A DNA stretch of 44,556 bases from the NCBI GenBank assembly GCA_018240745.1, contig JAFEFF010000209.1, positions 1-44,556 of the forward strand, given 5' to 3'. Source of the DNA: Pseudomonadota bacterium (GTDB lineage Bacteria; Pseudomonadota; Alphaproteobacteria; Reyranellales; Reyranellaceae). Below are positions 40,286 to 44,556 of the stretch, one piece after another (the stretch's first letter is position 1; each line of letters opens with the position of its first letter). The notes below the pieces were generated by a model. It saw only the letters and a list, made by a program, of their open reading frames with translations. It did no database searches and had not been told where the DNA came from. Position numbers and translations under genes: made by a program.

Positions 40286-40409
40286 AAGGGGAGGTGTCGC
40301 CGTCTTACGGCGACGGAGGGGTCATGGGCCGCAGTCACGCCGTGGCTCATGACCCCTCCGCCCCGCTATGAGCGGGGCACCTCCCCTTCGTGGTCTCCGC
40401 GAAGGGGAG
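40286..40409. repeat. Inverted pair of hairpin units able to form a four-way junction, with a competing hairpin
   Basis: Two 41-base units face each other (40286-40326 and 40348-40388). Both have AAGGGGAGGTG, a 7-3-7 hairpin, then CGGAGGGGTCATG. The flanks are identical but the hairpin stems differ (TCGCCGT/ACGGCGA versus CCCCGCT/AGCGGGG), so stem pairing is kept while sequence changes. Together they give four contiguous stems of 11, 7, 13 and 7 pairs with no unpaired base between them. CTCCCCTTCG (40381-40390) can instead pair with CGAAGGGGAG (40400-40409). The element fills the gap between the binding-protein gene and livH. Confidence 0.88.
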
Positions 40410-40417
40410 AAGGGCGA

Positions 40418-41662
40418 TCAAGTCCGGCGCTTGTCGTTCCAGCCCGGCTGCGGGAACGTGAGCTCCGCCTCGGCCGACTCCTTGGGCAGCACCACGGTCG
40501 GCTTGCGCTTCAGGTTCTGCAGCGCCGTGCCCTTGATGTTGACATTCTGGCCCTTGGCATCGAACTCGATCGGACCGCCGACCATCACGTGCTCGTCGAT
40601 CCTGGTCTTGCGCAGCGCATCCATCAGGGCATCGGGCTTGGTCGACTTGGCGGCGAGCCAGGCCTGGGCCGCGATCAGCAACGCCTCGAAGGTGAAGCCC
40701 GCGTCGATGTCGATCTGCACGCCCGGGAACTTGGCGGTGTGATGCTTCTCCAGCACCTTGGTCATGTTCGACTTCGGATTGAGCCACGGCTGGATCGACA
40801 GCGTGTACTCGCTGTACTTGCCCATGCTCTTGATGAAGTCCTGCTCGTACATGCCGGGCGTGCCGGGATTGATGCTCATCGGCTCCCAGCGCTGCTTGAC
40901 CATCTCCTGCACGATCAGCTTGGCGTCGTTGAGCCGGCAGATCGGCATCAGCATCTCGGCCTTGCTCGCCTTGGCCTTGGCGACCTCGACCGACAGGTCC
41001 TTGGCGGCGGCGTCGTAGGTGATCGTCTCGACGATCTGGTAGGGCATGCCGGCCTTGGGGAACATCGCCTTGATGCCGCCCAGCATGGCGCTGCCGAAGG
41101 TGTCGTTGATGGTGAGCAGCACGGCAGTCTTGGGGGTGACCCCGGAGACCTGGAAGATCTCCTTCTGCAGGTCGAAGGCGCTCTTCAGCAGCATCGGCGC
41201 GGTCGGGAAGTTGCGGACGATGAACTTGTAGCCCGACTCGGTGATCGGCGGCGCGGCGGCGATGTTCACCACCAGCGGGATGCCCTTCTGCTCGGCGACC
41301 TGGGCGATCGCGATGGTCTGGCCCGAGTCGAACGCGCCGACCAGCACGTGGCAGCCGGCCTCGACCGCTTTCTCGGCCTGGGTGCGCGCGGCGTCGGGCT
41401 TGGTCTCGGTGTCGAATACCTGGATGTCGAGCTTCACCGGCACCTTGATGTCGGCGAACACGTCGTTGGCGATGTCGGCGCCGTGCTTGCACATCTGGCC
41501 GATCAGCGCCTGCGCCCCTGACATCGGCAGGATCAGGCCGACCTTGAGGTTGGCGGGCGCCGACTGGGCCGAGGCGAAGCGCAGCGGCAGCGGCGCCCCG
41601 AGCACGGCCAGGCCGGCGGCAGCGCGGCCGAAGCCGCGGCGGGTGAAGTTCTCGTTGGTCAC
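40418..41662 (-). CDS. Liv-type periplasmic binding protein (second Liv operon), Tat-like signal
   Basis: This is a 414-residue binding protein started by GTG at 41662 with GGAGGG upstream. The N-terminus TRRGFGRAAAGLAVLG...ASA is a twin-arginine signal. The mature part has LKVGLILPMSGAQALIGQMCKHGADIAND, VLVGAFDSGQTIAIAQVAEQKGIPLV and TYDAAAKDLSVEVAKAKASKAE, typical of the type I Leu/Ile/Val group, often with non-amino-acid ligands such as amides or short carboxylates. It heads the second Liv operon. The divergent neighbour is a ureide gene and the far end of the operon holds a desulfinase-like enzyme; neither fixes the ligand. Confidence 0.88.
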   Translation of the reverse strand: MTNENFTRRGFGRAAAGLAVLGAPLPLRFASAQSAPANLKVGLILPMSGAQALIGQMCKHGADIANDVFADIKVPVKLDIQVFDTETKPDAARTQAEKAVEAGCHVLVGAFDSGQTIAIAQVAEQKGIPLVVNIAAAPPITESGYKFIVRNFPTAPMLLKSAFDLQKEIFQVSGVTPKTAVLLTINDTFGSAMLGGIKAMFPKAGMPYQIVETITYDAAAKDLSVEVAKAKASKAEMLMPICRLNDAKLIVQEMVKQRWEPMSINPGTPGMYEQDFIKSMGKYSEYTLSIQPWLNPKSNMTKVLEKHHTAKFPGVQIDIDAGFTFEALLIAAQAWLAAKSTKPDALMDALRKTRIDEHVMVGGPIEFDAKGQNVNIKGTALQNLKRKPTVVLPKESAEAELTFPQPGWNDKRRT

Positions 41663-41730
41663 GCGACCCTCCCTGGAATAGCTGGCCCGGACTATAGAGA
41701 GGCCGGTCTTGGCGTGCTAGTTCGGCGGAC

Positions 41731-42609
41731 ATGACCGAGCTCGCCGACCTCAACCGCATGGATGCTGCCGCTTTCGGAGCGGCGGTCGGCGAGGTGTTCG
41801 AGCTGGCGCCGTGGGTCGCCAAGGCGGCTCATGCATGCGGCCCGTTCGCGACCGTGAGCGACCTGCACGCGGCGATGATGGGCGCGGTCCGGGCGGCACC
41901 GCGCGAGCAGCAACTCGCCTTCGTGCGCAACCATCCCGATCTCGCCGGCAAGGCGGCGCGGGCCGGCGAAGTCACCGGCGAGTCGAAGCGCGAGCAGGCG
42001 AGCGCCGGGCTCGAAACTCTGTCGGACGAGGAGTTCGCGCGCTTCCATCGCCTGAACGATGCCTACAAGGCGAAGTTCGGCTTCCCGTTCATGATCTGTG
42101 TGCGCCGCCACACCCGCGATTCGATCCTGTCGGAGTTCGAACGCCGGTTGGCGCGCGACGAGCCGACCGAGTTCGCCCAGGCGATGCAGGAGGTCTTCTA
42201 CATCACCCGCCTGCGTATCGCCGCGAAGGTGACGGGTGAGGGCATGCCGCAGGTGAACGGCCGCCTCAGCACGCACGTGCTCGATACGCATGCCGGACGG
42301 CCGGCGGTCGGCATGGCGGTCGAGCTCCACGAGCTGGCGGGCGACCGGCATCACCGGCTGGCGGCCATGACCACCAATGCCGACGGCCGCACCGACCGGC
42401 CGCTGGTCGCCGGACGGCCGCTGCCGATCGGCCGCTACGAGCTGCGCTTCTCGGTCGGCGATCATTTCCGCCGGAAGGGCATCGAAGCCGGCAATCCGCC
42501 GTTCCTCGACATCGTGCCCTTGCGCTTTTCGATCGCCGAGCCGGAGGGGCACTATCACGTTCCGCTGCTGTGCACGCCGTGGAGCTATTCGACGTATCGG
42601 GGGAGTTGA
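41731..42609 (+). CDS. Fused OHCU decarboxylase / 5-hydroxyisourate hydrolase (UraD-UraH)
   Basis: This 292-residue fusion carries two enzymes of urate breakdown. Residues 1-165 are OHCU decarboxylase: catalytic His in RNHPDLAGKAARAGEVTGES, then FMICVRRHTRDSIL and ITRLRIAAKV. Residues 177-292 are the transthyretin-like 5-hydroxyisourate hydrolase: LSTHVLDTHAGRPAVGM, then GHYHVPLLCTPWSYSTYRGS with the diagnostic C-terminal YRGS. The hydrolase opens 5-hydroxyisourate and the decarboxylase forms S-allantoin, so the fusion performs consecutive steps. The domain order is that of plant allantoin synthase. No urate oxidase or allantoinase is in the window. Confidence 0.93.
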   Translation: MTELADLNRMDAAAFGAAVGEVFELAPWVAKAAHACGPFATVSDLHAAMMGAVRAAPREQQLAFVRNHPDLAGKAARAGEVTGESKREQASAGLETLSDEEFARFHRLNDAYKAKFGFPFMICVRRHTRDSILSEFERRLARDEPTEFAQAMQEVFYITRLRIAAKVTGEGMPQVNGRLSTHVLDTHAGRPAVGMAVELHELAGDRHHRLAAMTTNADGRTDRPLVAGRPLPIGRYELRFSVGDHFRRKGIEAGNPPFLDIVPLRFSIAEPEGHYHVPLLCTPWSYSTYRGS

Positions 42610-42627
42610 GGAGCCGCGTCTGCCGAG

Positions 42628-44010
42628 TCAGCTCACCCGCATCAGCCAGTTTCGAAGGCGGGAATTGCGGCTGTAGGGCGGATAGCGCAGGGCGGCGTCG
42701 AAGCGCGTGCCGCGATAGAGCACGCCGCGCGCGTTGGTGTAGGCGCGGAACCCCCACTGGCCGTGGTACTTGCCCATCCCGGAGTTGCCGACACCGCCGA
42801 ACGGCAGCTCGCGCACGATCGGCTGTACCGCGCAGTCGTTGAGCGCCGCGTCGCCCGAGGCGGTGTTGGCGAAGATCGTGTCGGCGACCGAGCGGTCGCC
42901 GGCGAAGACGTAGAGTCCCAGCGGATGGGGCCGCTCGTTCACGTGCCGGATCGCCTGCTCGACGCTGTCGACCGGCAGCACCGGCAGGATGGGGCCGAAC
43001 ACCTCTTCGTGGAGGATCGGTGCGTTGGCCGACACATCGGTCAGGATGGTTGGCGCAATGTAGAGATCGTCTCGGTCGTGCTGGCCGCCGTGGAACACCG
43101 TGGCGCCGGCCAGAAGCGCCTTGACGCGGTCGAAGTGGTGCGCGCTGACGATGCGGCCGTAATCGGGACTCTTCTGCGGATCGGCGCCGTAGAAATCGAG
43201 CAGCGTCGCCTTCAGGCGCCCGAGGAAGGCCGGCATCACGTCGCGCGAGACCAGCGCATAGTCGGGCGCGGTGCAGGTCTGGCCGGCGTTCAGCCAGCGG
43301 CCGTGGGCGATGCGGCGGGCGGTGACGTCGAGGTCGGCCGACGAATGCACGATGGCGGGGCTCTTGCCGCCGAGCTCGAGCACCACCGGCGTCAGGGTCT
43401 TGGCGGCGGCGGTCATCACGATCCGGCCGATCGAAGTGCCGCCGGTGAAGAAGATGTGGTCCCAGTGCTGCTCCAGCAGCGCCGTCGTCTCCTCGACGCC
43501 GCCGGTGAGGACCGACACCGCCTCGCGGTCGAGATACTGTGGCACCAGGCGCGCCAGCGCCTCGGCCGAGGCCGGCGACACTTCCGACGGCTTCAGCACC
43601 GCGCAGTTGCCGCCGGACAGGGCGGCGATCAGCGGCGAGAGAACGAGCTGGATCGGATAGTTCCAGGCGCCGATGATCAGGCCGACGCCCAGCGGATCGA
43701 AATGGGTCATCGTGCGGCCCGGCCACAGGACGAACGGCGTGCGCTCGCGCTGCGGCTTCATCCAGCGCCGCACCTGGCGACGCGCATAGGCCGCCTCGTC
43801 GGCGACCGTCCGGATGTCGGCGATGGTCGCGTCGACGCGGTTGCGGCGCAGGTCCGACCACAGCGCCTTGACGAAGTCGCCGGCTCGTTCGGTGACCATC
43901 GCGCCGACTGCGGCGAGCTGCTGTTCCCGCCACTCGGCCGGCCGCGTCTTGCCCGACTGGAAGCAGGTGCGATGTCGCGCGAGCGTGGCGACGATATCGG
44001 TGGTGTTCAT
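42628..44010 (-). CDS. Aldehyde dehydrogenase, class 3 / coniferyl-aldehyde dehydrogenase type
   Basis: This is a 460-residue NAD(P)-dependent aldehyde dehydrogenase started at the ATG at 44010 (MNTTDIVATLARHRTCFQSG). Motifs are PLGVGLIIGAWNYPIQLVL (about 105-123), FFTGGTSIGRIV, ELGGKSPAIVH with the catalytic Glu, NAGQTCTAPDY with the nucleophile Cys, and LPFGGVGNSGMGKYHG near the end. Length and sequence match class 3 enzymes that oxidise long-chain or aromatic aldehydes. It converges on the UraD-UraH gene with 18 bases between the stops. Substrate unknown. Confidence 0.9.
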   Translation of the reverse strand: MNTTDIVATLARHRTCFQSGKTRPAEWREQQLAAVGAMVTERAGDFVKALWSDLRRNRVDATIADIRTVADEAAYARRQVRRWMKPQRERTPFVLWPGRTMTHFDPLGVGLIIGAWNYPIQLVLSPLIAALSGGNCAVLKPSEVSPASAEALARLVPQYLDREAVSVLTGGVEETTALLEQHWDHIFFTGGTSIGRIVMTAAAKTLTPVVLELGGKSPAIVHSSADLDVTARRIAHGRWLNAGQTCTAPDYALVSRDVMPAFLGRLKATLLDFYGADPQKSPDYGRIVSAHHFDRVKALLAGATVFHGGQHDRDDLYIAPTILTDVSANAPILHEEVFGPILPVLPVDSVEQAIRHVNERPHPLGLYVFAGDRSVADTIFANTASGDAALNDCAVQPIVRELPFGGVGNSGMGKYHGQWGFRAYTNARGVLYRGTRFDAALRYPPYSRNSRLRNWLMRVS

Positions 44011-44062
44011 GAACGATATGCTAGTCAAGCCCGCAGGCAGCGGCCAGATGCAGGAGGCTCGC

Positions 44063-44091
44063 TTTACCGTGCCGACGGCGGGCGCTATTAC
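44063..44091 (+). promoter_or_regulatory. Candidate housekeeping promoter
   Basis: TTTACC (44063-44068), 17 bases, then TATTAC (44086-44091) resembles a sigma-70-type promoter. It lies about 120 bases before the aldehyde dehydrogenase start at 44213. Only the spacing and partial hexamer matches support it. Confidence 0.3.
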
Positions 44092-44212
44092 TGTACGGCT
44101 ATAGCGGCTTCGACGGAGACGGCCGACGATCGGCCGCAGGTTGCCGACCGGCATCCCGCATGCCATTGCTCGGAACCCCTATCGCGGAAGCTGGACGGAA
44201 ATGGAGGAAGTG

Positions 44213-44556
44213 ATGACCACGTACAGCGATGTCTCCCTGATGATCGACGGTGCCTGGACCAAGGGAGCCAGCGGCCGGACGATTCCCGTGATCAACCCCG
44301 CGACCGAAGAGGTTATCGGCCAGGTGGCGCATGCCGAGAAGGCCGACCTCGATCGCGCGCTCGCCGCGGCCGAGAAGGGCTTCAGGCAGTGGCGCAAGGT
44401 CTCGCCGTTCGACCGCTACAAGGTGATGAAGAAGGCGGCCGAGCTGATCCGCCAGCGCGCCGATGCGATCGCGCCGATCATGACCATGGAGCAGGGCAAG
44501 CCGGTGATCGAGGCCAAGGGCGAGACGCTGCTCGCCGCCGACATCATCGAGTGGAT
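44213..44556 (+). CDS. NAD-dependent aldehyde dehydrogenase, succinate-semialdehyde dehydrogenase type (partial)
   Basis: The gene starts at 44213 with GGAGGAAG just upstream and is cut by the right window edge after 114 codons. The N-terminal part, LMIDGAWTKGASGRT, VINPATEEVIGQVAHAEKADLDRALAAAEKGF and MTMEQGKPVIEAKGE, matches succinate-semialdehyde and related dehydrogenases. The catalytic Cys and Glu lie outside the window. A link to polyamine or 4-aminobutyrate breakdown is possible because pot genes and a deacetylase are in the window, but this is inference. Confidence 0.88.
   Translation, partial: MTTYSDVSLMIDGAWTKGASGRTIPVINPATEEVIGQVAHAEKADLDRALAAAEKGFRQWRKVSPFDRYKVMKKAAELIRQRADAIAPIMTMEQGKPVIEAKGETLLAADIIEW

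Noticed and set aside
1..44556. tRNA, rRNA, CRISPR arrays, insertion sequences, prophage or integrase genes
   Set aside because: Reading both strands showed no tRNA-like clover leaf, no regularly spaced repeats and no transposase or integrase motifs; the repeats present are short palindromic intergenic units.

Overview
The window is GC-rich chromosomal DNA with a strong preference for G or C at third codon positions. Long open frames therefore also appear opposite most genes. Gene content points to an alphaproteobacterium with a broad catabolic and transport repertoire: FCD-type GntR regulator, several Liv/Pot-type ABC transporters, CaiB-type CoA-transferase, box-pathway genes, a sigma-EcfG-like promoter and a ROSE-like small heat-shock leader. 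A soil or plant-associated Rhodospirillales/Hyphomicrobiales-like organism such as Reyranella would fit, but the genus is a guess.

Layout. 1-2885: a minus-strand operon of GntR regulator, RpiB-type isomerase and two tandem polar amino-acid binding proteins, leaving the window on the left. 2896-6655: a minus-strand operon of cytochrome b561, CaiB/BaiF CoA-transferase, dienelactone hydrolase and acetylpolyamine-amidohydrolase-like deacetylase, closed by a terminator whose hairpin holds the last stop codon. 6775-9193: an M20 amidohydrolase and a BenE benzoate transporter, followed by decayed gene ends. 9647-13464: a putrescine/spermidine-type ABC operon (potF, potA, potH, potI). 13579-18484: a stress island with two small heat-shock proteins, a pseudo-receiver, a two-TM protein, a glycosyltransferase and three small helical proteins, with candidate RpoH and EcfG promoters and a candidate RNA thermometer. 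18700-20061: an MmgE/PrpD protein. 20149-29554: a long minus-strand operon for aerobic benzoyl-CoA catabolism (boxC, boxB, benzoate-CoA ligase) joined to a five-gene Liv-type transporter; boxA is absent. 29635-31194: GNAT acetyltransferase, cysteine-free Rrf2 regulator and a secreted Cys-rich protein. 31353-41662: a second Liv-type operon running into a transglutaminase-like protein, two membrane-bound class III cyclases and an acyl-CoA dehydrogenase homologue without the catalytic glutamate. 41731-44556: a UraD-UraH fusion and two aldehyde dehydrogenases, the last cut by the window edge.

Four signals stand out. (i) In all three complete ABC operons a palindromic element of different sequence sits exactly between the binding-protein (or ATPase) gene and the first permease gene; a partial element also follows the binding proteins at the left edge. 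(ii) The element at 40286-40388 can fold as a four-way junction with no unpaired junction bases, and a competing hairpin shares one strand. (iii) The stress island combines heat-shock-type and general-stress-type control around a receiver-like protein that has lost its phospho-acceptor. (iv) Two cyclases lacking the purine-binding lysine are translationally coupled to a desulfinase-like acyl-CoA dehydrogenase.
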